Positions 19,238-26,873 of a stretch of DNA of 36,660 nt are shown here, piece after piece (positions within the stretch are counted from its first letter, which is position 1; each line of letters opens with the position of its first letter). The position numbers and the translations under genes are program-made. The notes below the pieces were generated by a model. The model did no database searches and was not told the DNA's origin. It saw only the letters and a list, made by a program, of their open reading frames with translations. Source of the stretch: Thermoanaerobacterium thermosulfurigenes (GTDB lineage: Bacteria > Bacillota > Thermoanaerobacteria > Thermoanaerobacterales > Thermoanaerobacteraceae); contig NZ_JBPODR010000024.1 in NCBI RefSeq assembly GCF_051201035.1, forward strand, positions 1-36,660, written 5' to 3'.

Positions 19238-19504
19238 TTATTCTTCTCCAAATTTTGAATCAATTAGATCAACAAGTGCCTTAATTGCTTCTTGTTCGTC
19301 GCTGCCATCAGCGATAAGTTTCACTGTATTTCCCTGTGCAACACCTAATGACATAATACCCATGATGCTTTTTGCATTTACCTTTTTATTTTCTTTTTCC
19401 ACCCATATCTGTGATGAAAATTTGCTAGCCGCTTGTACAAATAAAGCTGCTGGTCTCGCATGAAGACCTGTCTTATTTTTAATTTCTACTGTCTTTTCAG
19501 TCAT
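19238..19504 (-). CDS. HPr-family phosphocarrier (crh position)
   Basis: An 88-residue HPr protein with the PTS histidine in GLHARPA (His15) and the regulatory serine motif KSIMGIMSLG (Ser46 region). His15 means it can carry phosphate to sugar transporters. The homologue at this place in B. subtilis, Crh, lacks that histidine and acts only as a catabolite co-repressor. Phospho-Ser HPr is the CcpA cofactor, so the protein is relevant to the cre-like site in front of the sugar importer. The start overlaps whiA by eight bases. Whether this is the only HPr of the organism cannot be told here. Confidence 0.93.
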   Translation of the reverse strand: MTEKTVEIKNKTGLHARPAALFVQAASKFSSQIWVEKENKKVNAKSIMGIMSLGVAQGNTVKLIADGSDEQEAIKALVDLIDSKFGEE

Positions 19505-20462
19505 AATTGTTGACTCTCCTCTCTTTTAATTTTGATACTATTTCTTCAATTTTTCTTAATCTATGATTTACTCCTGATTTTCCAACAGGAGGATCTAGCA
19601 TTTGACCCAATTCTTTAAGGCTTATATCTGGATATTTAAGCCTTTTTTCTGCAATCTCTTTTAAATTATCCGGGAGATAATTAAGCCCTACGCTGTTCTT
19701 TATATAATTTATATTCTCTATCTGCCTCAATGATGCATTGATGGTCTTTGTTAGATTAGCAGTCTCGCAATTAACAAGCCTGTTTACATTATTCCTTATG
19801 TCTTTATATACGCGTATATTTTCTAAGTTTAATAAGGAATTATGTGCCCCCATTATGTTTAGGACATCTACTATTTGTTCTCCCTCTTTTAAGTATACTA
19901 CATAATTATTTTTTCTTGCAATAATTTTTGAATGCAAATGATAATTATTTATTAATTTGCTTAAATCCTTAGCATGATCTAAATTGTGCGTTATAAATTC
20001 CAAATGGTACGCCTTTTCTGGATCGCTAATCGAACCGCCTCCAAGAAAAGCCCCCCTAATATAGGCTTTTTTGCAACACTTTTTGCTAACAATGCTTTTG
20101 TCTATGCCATAATTTAACTTACTACCTTCACTGTCATACTTTAAAAGTCCAACTTCTCTCAATATGTTCTCGGCTGCGTCTTTGTCAGAGACTAAGATCA
20201 AATAACTTAAAGATTTTTTTAGTTGGCTATTTCTCCTCACCATCACCTCTGCCACGACATTGAATATATCTTTTAAAAGCTTAAATGCCAATCTTGCTAC
20301 AGAAGCATTTTCAGTTACAAGACTTAAACTAATTCTTTGATGACCATATATAGATATTGAACCAATTGTTCTTATCAAAGCAGCAAGTTCAGCTAATTTG
20401 CAACAGTTATCGTCGGGGTATATTCTTGACAACTCGTTTTTTGTGATAGACGAAAAGGACAT
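19497..20462 (-). CDS. whiA: DNA-binding protein WhiA
   Basis: A 321-residue WhiA protein: two LAGLIDADG-homing-endonuclease-like repeats (AYIRGAFLGGGSISDPEKAYHLEF is the second) followed by a C-terminal HTH (SLKELGQMLDPPVGKSGVNHRLRKIEEI). WhiA proteins bind DNA and influence cell division or chromosome segregation in Gram-positives; the nuclease activity is lost. ATG 20462 follows GAGGTGATTTAT; a GTG at 20471 overlaps the ribosome site. In B. subtilis whiA follows yvcK directly, but here 9 kb of sugar and other genes intervene. A TATAAT at about 20480 may serve as a local -10. Confidence 0.95.
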   Translation of the reverse strand: MSFSSITKNELSRIYPDDNCCKLAELAALIRTIGSISIYGHQRISLSLVTENASVARLAFKLLKDIFNVVAEVMVRRNSQLKKSLSYLILVSDKDAAENILREVGLLKYDSEGSKLNYGIDKSIVSKKCCKKAYIRGAFLGGGSISDPEKAYHLEFITHNLDHAKDLSKLINNYHLHSKIIARKNNYVVYLKEGEQIVDVLNIMGAHNSLLNLENIRVYKDIRNNVNRLVNCETANLTKTINASLRQIENINYIKNSVGLNYLPDNLKEIAEKRLKYPDISLKELGQMLDPPVGKSGVNHRLRKIEEIVSKLKERRVNNYD

Positions 20463-20508
20463 ATAAATCACCTCGCCGGGTCCTATATCTATTATACTAC
20501 ATAATTTT

Positions 20509-20538
20509 AAAAAAACTCCTATAATTTTTTATAGGAGT
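20509..20538 (-). terminator. Terminator after the 78-residue gene
   Basis: ACTCCTATAA and TTATAGGAGT (20515-20538) form a 10-bp stem around a 4-base loop, followed by seven T on the minus strand. It lies 11 bases past the 78-residue gene and before whiA, so whiA needs its own promoter. Confidence 0.85.
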
Positions 20539-20549
20539 CTAAAAATAAT

Positions 20550-20786
20550 TTAGAAATCTAACTTTTTTCTTTCCCAATCTAAATAATCTTTCGAGGTTTT
20601 CCAGTCAGCTATTTCTCTTGATGAAAGCCAATCTTTGAATTCTTTATAGTCTTTCCACTCTTCATATTCGCCAAGCTCATTTAATCTTTTTGCAGCTAAA
20701 AATCTAAAAATATCAAGGCTTCCATACAGCTTTTCGTATTCTTTATAGTAGTGATAATCTCTTCCATATCTCTCATTTGCCTCCAT
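20550..20786 (-). CDS. Small Trp/Tyr/Lys-rich protein of unknown function
   Basis: Seventy-eight residues, highly charged and aromatic (five Trp, eight Tyr), with degenerate repeats around W-x(2,3)-[SY]-K-[DE]: EEWKDYKEFKDWLS, REIADWKTSKDYLDWERKK. No signal peptide, membrane segment or cysteine. I do not recognise the family. Support for a real gene comes from GGGGTGAGATT before ATG 20786, AT-rich host-like codons and a dedicated terminator. A possible promoter (TTGTGA, 18 bases, TAAAAT) and an inverted repeat ATATGGC...GCCAT lie in its leader. Confidence 0.65.
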   Translation of the reverse strand: MEANERYGRDYHYYKEYEKLYGSLDIFRFLAAKRLNELGEYEEWKDYKEFKDWLSSREIADWKTSKDYLDWERKKLDF

Positions 20787-21023
20787 AATCTCACCCCAAT
20801 CACAATATGGAAAGATGGCACTTAGCCATATTTTAATATATACTGCATAATATTCACAAATCTCAAATAAGGTTACTTAAACATCCATTTGACTACAAAA
20901 TTTTGTGCAACCCATTGCATTAAATTAAATGCTATCATTCATTGTTTGTTATTTAAATTTTTAAAAGCAAAAATCTTTTTAAAATATGCAAACGTTTGTT
21001 ATTTCTATATAAAAATATTCCTT
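20787..21023. other. Gene-free stretch with remnant-like AT-rich DNA
   Basis: No intact gene is visible. The part nearest 20787 is the leader of the 78-residue gene; the middle holds AT-rich sequence and the LacI-type palindrome described separately. It may be what is left of a deleted starch gene, since the short remnant frame at 21024-21086 abuts it. Confidence 0.5.
20988..20999. promoter_or_regulatory. LacI-family operator-like palindrome
   Basis: The core CAAACGTTTG (20989-20998) is a perfect palindrome with CpG at the centre, inside GCAAACGTTTGT. Operators of MalR-like and other LacI-family sugar repressors look like this. It resembles the GCAACCGGTTGC site in front of the sugar importer at 29381-29392. 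It is about 200 bases upstream of the 78-residue gene and just downstream of a probable GH13 remnant. Confidence 0.5.
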
Positions 21024-21086
21024 TTACATAATTAAAGGATATGTAAACGGAACATCACTTTTATGATATACAGCTTGTCTTATCAT
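21024..21086 (-). pseudogene. Probable remnant: first codons of a GH13 enzyme
   Basis: Fifteen bases past the RodZ-like gene is a complete translation start, AAAGGGG-TATTGT-ATG, but the frame ends after 20 codons. The peptide MIRQAVYHKSDVPFTYP resembles the first residues of neopullulanase/cyclomaltodextrinase-type GH13 enzymes, which typically begin [EQ]A[IV]YH, a few residues, then [FY]-x-Y. After the 17th codon the likeness stops. I read it as the 5' scar of a deleted starch gene in an amylolytic neighbourhood. A chance short leader peptide is the alternative. Confidence 0.4.
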
Positions 21087-21100
21087 ACAATACCCCTTTC

Positions 21101-21919
21101 TCATTTTTCAAGTTTTATAGTCACTGGTGCTGGAATATCAATGTGTGGTATTTCTTTGCCATCTACTGTTATTTTAGCATCTGGAGGATTACCCATCAAG
21201 ATTTCTATGCTGTTTTTGACATCAAAAGTTTTTATCATGCCTGATGTCATCAAATACTGATAAGTATCCACACCATCCACTTTCACACTAACCCAACATT
21301 TTTGTCCAGGTATAGATAGATCGACTTTGTATGAATCAGCAGCAGGTGAAACTTTATAATCAAATTCGCTTTTCGTACTGTTTACCAAGTTAAACGTAGT
21401 GGTTTTTTCGTTATTGCTATAAACATTATTGGCTGTTGTATTGTCTCTGTTATCATTTTGTGTTTTATGTGTAGTGTCATTCGTGCTTTGCTCTGCACTT
21501 GGGAGAGGCGCCAGTCCTTTGTTTATCTGGCTTACCATGTAATATATACCAAATGCAAAAAGGCACACCACCAAAACTCCTATAAATGGTTTTATTAACC
21601 TTCTAAGGAGTGCTGATAAATCAAAAGAACTTTCTTCTTCTAAAGGTGTAGTTGCATGTTGTACTACATCATCCTTTTCTTTAGGTTCCTCAAAAAGATA
21701 GCTATACTTTTTTAATAGATCATTTGCATCTAATCCTACAGCCTCTGCATAACTCTTTACAAAACCTTTAGCGTAAACTAAAGCTGGGATTACATTAAAA
21801 TCGCCGTCTTCTATGGCTTTCAAATATCTTGTACGAATTTTCGTAATCTCCTGAAGATCGTCAAGTGTCATTCCTTTTTTTAATCTCGCATTTTTTAATA
21901 TATCACCAAGTTCATTCAT
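21101..21919 (-). CDS. RodZ-like HTH membrane protein
   Basis: A 272-residue protein. Residues 1-~70 are a Cro/CI-like helix-turn-helix of the RodZ type (LGDILKNARLKKGMTLDDLQEITKIRTRYLKAIEDGDF, then YAKGFVKSYAEAVGLD). One membrane segment (~112-133, FIGVLVVCLFAFGIYYMV) is followed by a linker rich in Asn/Thr and a C-terminal extracytoplasmic beta-domain (~190-272, DUF4115-like: CWVSVKVDGVDTYQYLMTSG). RodZ links the MreB cytoskeleton to cell-wall elongation; the family fold is clear, the exact role in this organism inferred. ATG 21919 follows GAGGTGATTTT. Confidence 0.85.
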   Translation of the reverse strand: MNELGDILKNARLKKGMTLDDLQEITKIRTRYLKAIEDGDFNVIPALVYAKGFVKSYAEAVGLDANDLLKKYSYLFEEPKEKDDVVQHATTPLEEESSFDLSALLRRLIKPFIGVLVVCLFAFGIYYMVSQINKGLAPLPSAEQSTNDTTHKTQNDNRDNTTANNVYSNNEKTTTFNLVNSTKSEFDYKVSPAADSYKVDLSIPGQKCWVSVKVDGVDTYQYLMTSGMIKTFDVKNSIEILMGNPPDAKITVDGKEIPHIDIPAPVTIKLEK

Positions 21920-22023
21920 AAAATCACCTCATAGTCGATCTTCCATAAAAAAATAAAATCTATTTATATACAAATATAAGTATACCAATAATTTATAATT
22001 TTTTCGATATCCAGATAAAAATT

Positions 22024-23106
22024 TTAATATTTTTTTATATTTTTCAATCTCCTCCTCTCCAATAAATCTTTAAAGGCTTCTAATCTTGTCTGATACCCAG
22101 CTTCACCAGTCTTTTCATCGTAACTTAAAGACATAACTGGTATATTCTTATCGCTACTTATTTTGGCAATTATTCCTTCTGCAACAATTTCAGGTGTACA
22201 AGTAAAAGGAAAAATTTGTATTATCCCATCGTAATTTTTTTCTGCATATTTTACAGTATTTGCGACAGTATTTAAACCGTGACCACCAATATCCCTTTCT
22301 AAATACCCATGCGCATATTTTTTAAATTCCATTCTTTGAGGCAATTTAAAAGCACTGTTTATCAAATAATCTGAAAGAAAATCAGTTTTAGTAACTTCTA
22401 TACCTAATTCATTCAACGATCTTAAAATATCTAAATTAGAAAAAGGTTCAAGCATAAGATATATTTCCCCTACTAAAGCAACTTTAAGCTGAATTTCCCT
22501 TTTTATGGTTGCATTTTGTTTTAACTTTTCCAATCCTTCTTTGTAAATGCTATCTAGCTCTTTTTTGTTTTTCGCATTTTTTATTTTTTCCATGTAGTCT
22601 TCAAAAATTTTAGTCGTGATTCCAATTTCATTTTCATGTGCCCTTAAGATCAGAAGCTGTTTTTCAAATTTATCAGCAATTATCATTTTTTGAACAGCAA
22701 AAATGAAAGCCTTCAAAGCATCTTTCCAATATACGTCTGGAAAATACGATGAAAGTTCTCTTAAAAAATCAATTAACCTTCCGTGAGGTGGATCTAATAT
22801 TATCATATTAAACTTGTATCCAAGATCAATTAATGTTTCTCTTTGTGCTTGTCCATAATAACCGAACCTGCAAGGCCCTATACCACCCAACATTATTATA
22901 GTATCAGCACCGTTTTCAAGTGCTTCTATAAAATTCCCCAGATTTATCTTATATGGAAGACAGACAAACTCAGGTGAATATTTTACTCCAATTGATAGAG
23001 TCCTATTAGTCACAGGTGGCGGCTCCACAACTTCTACATTGATTCCTTCAAACATCGTCTTTAATATCATATTTAACGAACCCATATGTGGATATGTTAT
23101 TTTCAT
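22024..23106 (-). CDS. Activase-related protein, COG3581-like
   Basis: A 360-residue cytoplasmic protein of the acyl-CoA dehydratase activase-associated group (COG3581 type). Conserved features visible are KYSPEFVCLPYK, GIGPCRFGYYGQ with a cysteine between glycines, and the ending IMSLSYDEKTGEAGYQTRLEAF. The last motif also ends the partner protein, so the two are related and probably form a complex. Conserved cysteines (C52, C77 regions) suggest iron-sulfur binding, as in 2-hydroxyacyl-CoA dehydratases. No dehydratase or CoA enzyme lies nearby and the reaction is unknown. ATG 23106 overlaps the upstream stop (ATGA). Confidence 0.75.
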   Translation of the reverse strand: MKITYPHMGSLNMILKTMFEGINVEVVEPPPVTNRTLSIGVKYSPEFVCLPYKINLGNFIEALENGADTIIMLGGIGPCRFGYYGQAQRETLIDLGYKFNMIILDPPHGRLIDFLRELSSYFPDVYWKDALKAFIFAVQKMIIADKFEKQLLILRAHENEIGITTKIFEDYMEKIKNAKNKKELDSIYKEGLEKLKQNATIKREIQLKVALVGEIYLMLEPFSNLDILRSLNELGIEVTKTDFLSDYLINSAFKLPQRMEFKKYAHGYLERDIGGHGLNTVANTVKYAEKNYDGIIQIFPFTCTPEIVAEGIIAKISSDKNIPVMSLSYDEKTGEAGYQTRLEAFKDLLERRRLKNIKKY

Positions 23107-24086
23107 GCCATAATCTCTCCTTTTCGCCATCTTAACAAATCCATAAAGGCTTCTAACCTAGTATTTAAACCTGCCTCACCAGTATGTTCATCAATGGTTA
23201 TGGGCATAAATGGAATCCCACCATCTCTCTTGTAATCCCTTTCTAAAAGGTCATCAGTGATAGAGTCTGGCCCACATCCAAAAGCAGAAACAGATATTAC
23301 CCCGTCCACTTCTTTGCTCTCGATAAAATATTTACCTGCACCTAAAATATCCCTTCCATAAGTCCAAAATAAATCTTTTTGAAGTTTGCTGGCACCATTT
23401 TCAATTTTATCTCTTTCTATCATATTTGTTGTAAGCACATAAGCTCCCATATTCTTAAGCCTATTTATCAATCCCATAGATAAATAATCATCCATTATGT
23501 CATAGGAATGGGCTAATAAAGCTATTTTTAAATCCCCTTTTGTATTTGCGTCTAATTTTTTCCCTTCCATAATTTTTATTGCTTCTGTATTTGAAAATCC
23601 TTCTCTAATAATGAATTCAAAAGTCCTTTGCCTTTTTAAAGATTTTTCGTATGCGTCTTTAATTTTACTTGTGCTATCAACAAACAGCTTGCCAACTCTC
23701 AAAATTTCTCTTTCCATAAACTCTTCTCCACGATAGTAATCAATCTTCATATCTATTATTTGTGGCAAATCAGAAATAAGATTTCTCACTAAGTCAGGCA
23801 AACCCAAAAATTTTGAGCATAGATATCTACGCCTTTCTACGCTTATGACTCTTGGAACAAATATATAATCAACACCCTTTTCCTTCAAATCAATCACATG
23901 ACCCATAAATGTCTTGACAGGAAGGCAGGTTTCATCCACGCAAGTCTTGATGCCATCATCAATTATTTTTTTACATGTATCACTGGAAGTAACCACTTCA
24001 GCACCCAGTTCTTCAAAAAATGTTTTCCACATAGGATAAAAGTTGTAGTATAAAAGCCCTTTTGGAATACCAACTTTTTTACTCAT
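23103..24086 (-). CDS. Activase-related protein, COG3580-like (DUF2229)
   Basis: A 327-residue protein of the DUF2229/COG3580 group. VGIPKGLLYYNFYPMWKTFFEELGAEVV opens the domain; TCVDETCLPVKTFMGHV has two conserved cysteines likely to bind a metal cluster together with the partner; FGCGPDSITDDLLER carries another; ITIDEHTGEAGLNTRLEAF closes it. In many anaerobes the pair is fused to or found with the BadF/HgdC ATPase activator; here that ATPase part is missing. TTGGAGGTAAGAG precedes ATG 24086. Translationally coupled to the next gene. Function unknown; a role in radical or reductive metabolism is only suggested by the family. Confidence 0.78.
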   Translation of the reverse strand: MSKKVGIPKGLLYYNFYPMWKTFFEELGAEVVTSSDTCKKIIDDGIKTCVDETCLPVKTFMGHVIDLKEKGVDYIFVPRVISVERRRYLCSKFLGLPDLVRNLISDLPQIIDMKIDYYRGEEFMEREILRVGKLFVDSTSKIKDAYEKSLKRQRTFEFIIREGFSNTEAIKIMEGKKLDANTKGDLKIALLAHSYDIMDDYLSMGLINRLKNMGAYVLTTNMIERDKIENGASKLQKDLFWTYGRDILGAGKYFIESKEVDGVISVSAFGCGPDSITDDLLERDYKRDGGIPFMPITIDEHTGEAGLNTRLEAFMDLLRWRKGEIMA

Positions 24087-24155
24087 CTCTTACCTCCAAA
24101 CTTTTTAATAAAATCAAAACACTATTATTTTTAACATTAAACGCCCATAATATAC

Positions 24156-24185
24156 AAAAAAACACCGGAATATATTCCAGTGTTT
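24156..24185 (-). terminator. Terminator of beta-amylase gene
   Basis: AAACACTGGAA-TATA-TTCCGGTGTTT (one G-T pair) followed by seven T on the minus strand, 31 bases after the beta-amylase stop. Confidence 0.88.
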
Positions 24186-24216
24186 ACAATTTGTTCTATG
24201 TGTAACATTTTATTGA

Positions 24217-25872
24217 TTAATTTTGCCATGTAATGGTGACACTACCAGTCCCAGATGTCGGCACAGTATAAGTATGATTCGAGCCACCTTCCCAAGTTAC
24301 ATTTCCTGAACTATCAATTTTTACAGCTTTAAACTGTATCTGCTCACCAGGTAATAGATTAAGCGTTATTGTCCAAGTAGGATAATTAGGGCATGATGCA
24401 GGACCACGGGCATAGGTTGTATTCCAATTTCCAAGATCAGATGTACTACCAACAATATATACATTTTGTCCATAATAAGTTGTCGCATTGTTTATTGTAA
24501 ATGTAACTGGTATCGTACCGTTAGGCGTTAGTGTAACTATATTAATTACAAAAGGAGCCATCTCTGATGTCACAGATCCATCACTATTTACAATATTCGA
24601 AAGTCTTAAAAGTGTAAATCCAGAAAAATTATATCCTGTTAATTCATTTGCACAATTCACATAAGCTTGATTGTTGTTGGATATAGCCAAAGCATTTTCT
24701 CCATTGTGGACTATACCTTTATTATTAGCAAGATTAGCTACATAATGGACTAACGTCATAGGTGCAGAATAATATGGACTTACATATGCATTAGAATCAT
24801 CCATTTCAAGACATGTAAATGTCATAGCAAGATTAGATGCCTTAAATTGATCGAGTAGCGTGCTATAATTATAATAACCGGCACAATATTCTGCAGCATG
24901 TGGCATTGTCGGACTATTATATAGCCAATGCACTCCAGCTATTTTTGCTCCTATTGGAACATTAAATACTGGATCAAAGCAGCTATGAGCTACAGAAGCA
25001 ATATTGGCTAACTCATTAGTCAAAACACTTTGATACCATGTCAAAAAGTCATTACCATAAGTAGTTTTATAACCATTTGTAAAGAAATTATCACCATCTG
25101 TAGGTGGACTAATTTGAGAAAAATCAGTTAGGCTTGTACCCCATGCACTATTAACTGCTGCTATAGTTCCATATTTAGACTTCATAGCATTTTGAAAACT
25201 TGTTATAGCCGCTTTACTATAGCACTGCAGCGAGCCACGTCCAGGATATGTCCATCCATGCGAAGGATTATATGAAGGATATCTTAATTCTCCAGAAGGG
25301 CCTCCAGATATATATATTTTAGTAATTATATCTTTATAGCTGCTAAAATTTGATGCAAAAGATGAATAAAATTCATTATAGAGTTGGGTTAAGCCAGAAT
25401 ACCATGGACTTACTGCTTCATTATCCCAATTTCCGGCTTCATCCTTATACTGCATATTATCTTGGGTATCTTTTGTCCATACCCATGACGGAATAGGTAT
25501 ATTTACTGTATCACCAACATTACCTCCACAGGCATGCGTTGACATTATTGGAACCCACTTCAATCCCGCAGCGCGTACGGTATCAGCATATGTCTTATAA
25601 TAACTCCAGTCAAATTGATTTTCACCTGCATTTTCAACATAGCCCCACCAAATATCTGTTGTTATACCATAAACACCATTATTCTTTAAAGTTATCAATT
25701 GATCTTTGAATGCATTAAAATCTGTGACTTTTTCTAATGGACCCATTACAAAAACTTTGAAATTTGGTGCTATGCTTGCATTAGCAGTTACTATAGAAGA
25801 TGCAAAAATTAATGATGCCGTTAACAATGTCAAAAACAATTTTTGACCCAACCTTTTAAAAGCTCCAATCAT
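24217..25872 (-). CDS. Secreted beta-amylase, GH14 with CBM20
   Basis: A 551-residue enzyme that cuts maltose from the non-reducing ends of starch. A ~32-residue signal peptide ends ANA. The GH14 barrel shows STHACGGNVGD and GGPSGELRYPSY with catalytic acid Glu195 (precursor numbering), and HNGENALAI with the base Glu392. Residues ~450-551 are a CBM20 starch-binding domain (VYIVGSTSDLGNW, then PTWTITLNLLPGEQIQFKAVK). Length and sequence match the thermostable beta-amylase of 'Clostridium thermosulfurogenes' as I remember it. It has its own promoter and terminator. The product maltose is probably taken up by the ABC importer encoded just upstream. Confidence 0.97.
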   Translation of the reverse strand: MIGAFKRLGQKLFLTLLTASLIFASSIVTANASIAPNFKVFVMGPLEKVTDFNAFKDQLITLKNNGVYGITTDIWWGYVENAGENQFDWSYYKTYADTVRAAGLKWVPIMSTHACGGNVGDTVNIPIPSWVWTKDTQDNMQYKDEAGNWDNEAVSPWYSGLTQLYNEFYSSFASNFSSYKDIITKIYISGGPSGELRYPSYNPSHGWTYPGRGSLQCYSKAAITSFQNAMKSKYGTIAAVNSAWGTSLTDFSQISPPTDGDNFFTNGYKTTYGNDFLTWYQSVLTNELANIASVAHSCFDPVFNVPIGAKIAGVHWLYNSPTMPHAAEYCAGYYNYSTLLDQFKASNLAMTFTCLEMDDSNAYVSPYYSAPMTLVHYVANLANNKGIVHNGENALAISNNNQAYVNCANELTGYNFSGFTLLRLSNIVNSDGSVTSEMAPFVINIVTLTPNGTIPVTFTINNATTYYGQNVYIVGSTSDLGNWNTTYARGPASCPNYPTWTITLNLLPGEQIQFKAVKIDSSGNVTWEGGSNHTYTVPTSGTGSVTITWQN

Positions 25873-25906
25873 CTATTTTTATTTTCCCTCCCATCATACG
25901 ATAAAA

Positions 25907-25935
25907 ATAATATAATCACTATTTTTTGCCGCCAA
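25907..25935 (-). promoter_or_regulatory. Promoter of beta-amylase gene
   Basis: TTGGCG (25930-25935) and TATTAT (25907-25912) are exactly 17 bases apart on the minus strand, about 35 bases before the ATG. The ribosome site GGAGGG is 13 bases before the ATG, a long distance. No cre or LacI-type palindrome is evident between the importer and this gene. Confidence 0.65.
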
Positions 25936-26020
25936 AAATTTTAATAAGATATTATTTTGCCAATAGTTCCCACCCCTTTCAATAATTATATTCAGTTTCT
26001 ATCAAATTTCTATTTTAATA

Positions 26021-26029
26021 TCACCTCCT
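26021..26029 (-). other. Orphan ribosome site after the MalG-like gene
   Basis: TTAGGAGGTGATATT on the minus strand is a near-perfect ribosome site placed about 20 bases after the MalG-like stop, where a next operon gene should start. No start codon with an open frame follows: the likely position reads ATA GAA ATT TGA. It looks like the leftover front of a lost gene. Confidence 0.5.
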
Positions 26030-26048
26030 AACTATAATTTTGCTTTAC

Positions 26049-26873
26049 CTACTGCTTTACAGCACCAGCTATTATAGCTGTGACTAATTTTCTCTGTGCC
26101 AAGAAGTAGAAAATTACAACAGGTAAAATTGCTATTGTCAGTCCTGCCATACCGAGATTCCACTGCTTTGTGTACTGGCTAAAGAAGTAAAAAATCATTA
26201 GTGGAAGCGTCCTGGAACCGACTTTGTTTATGACTAAAGATGGCAATAAGTAGTCATTCCATATCCACATAATATCCAAAACTGCAAGGGTGATCGTAGT
26301 AGGATTTAATAATGGCAGTATGATATTCCAGTAGATTCTAAATCTACTACAACCATCTATTAAAGCTGCTTCATCTAAAGATGTCGGTATTCCTTTTAAT
26401 GCGCCATAGTATAAAAACACACCTAAACTAGATCCAAATCCCAAATACATGAATACAAGTCCTGACCTTGTAAGAAAATGGAACTTACCAAATTCCGCCA
26501 CTAAAGGAATCATCACCGATTGAAATGGAATAAGCATAGCTACTGTAAAAATCATATATATAACTACACTACCTTTCTTTTTTACTCTTTGAAGTGCATA
26601 AGCCGTCATAGAGGAAAATATTGCAATAATCAAAATGCTAACAACAGTTATTATTAATGTATTGGAAAATGCTTCACTTAAATTTAAATTTGCGGCTGCC
26701 GTTTTATAATTATCCAACATCAGACTTTTTGGAAGTGACAATGTGTTTGTAAATAGCTCTAATTTTGTCTTGAAAGAATTAACCAGTATTATATAAAAAG
26801 GAGATATCCATATCAATGAAAGTACAATTCCTAAAAATGTCAATAAATATTTTTGAACATGAACTTTTTTCAT
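26049..26873 (-). CDS. Sugar ABC importer permease, MalG-like
   Basis: A ~274-residue inner-membrane permease with six hydrophobic segments. The ATPase-coupling EAA loop, YGALKGIPTSLDEAALIDGCSRFRIYWNIILPLLNP, is intact. It belongs to the carbohydrate uptake 1 (CUT1) family and pairs with the MalF-like subunit. A TGATG junction with the upstream stop shows coupling (ATG 26873; a GTG at 26876 is possible). No ATPase gene lies here, so a shared MsmX-type ATPase encoded elsewhere must energise the importer, as is common in Firmicutes. Confidence 0.93.
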   Translation of the reverse strand: MKKVHVQKYLLTFLGIVLSLIWISPFYIILVNSFKTKLELFTNTLSLPKSLMLDNYKTAAANLNLSEAFSNTLIITVVSILIIAIFSSMTAYALQRVKKKGSVVIYMIFTVAMLIPFQSVMIPLVAEFGKFHFLTRSGLVFMYLGFGSSLGVFLYYGALKGIPTSLDEAALIDGCSRFRIYWNIILPLLNPTTITLAVLDIMWIWNDYLLPSLVINKVGSRTLPLMIFYFFSQYTKQWNLGMAGLTIAILPVVIFYFLAQRKLVTAIIAGAVKQ

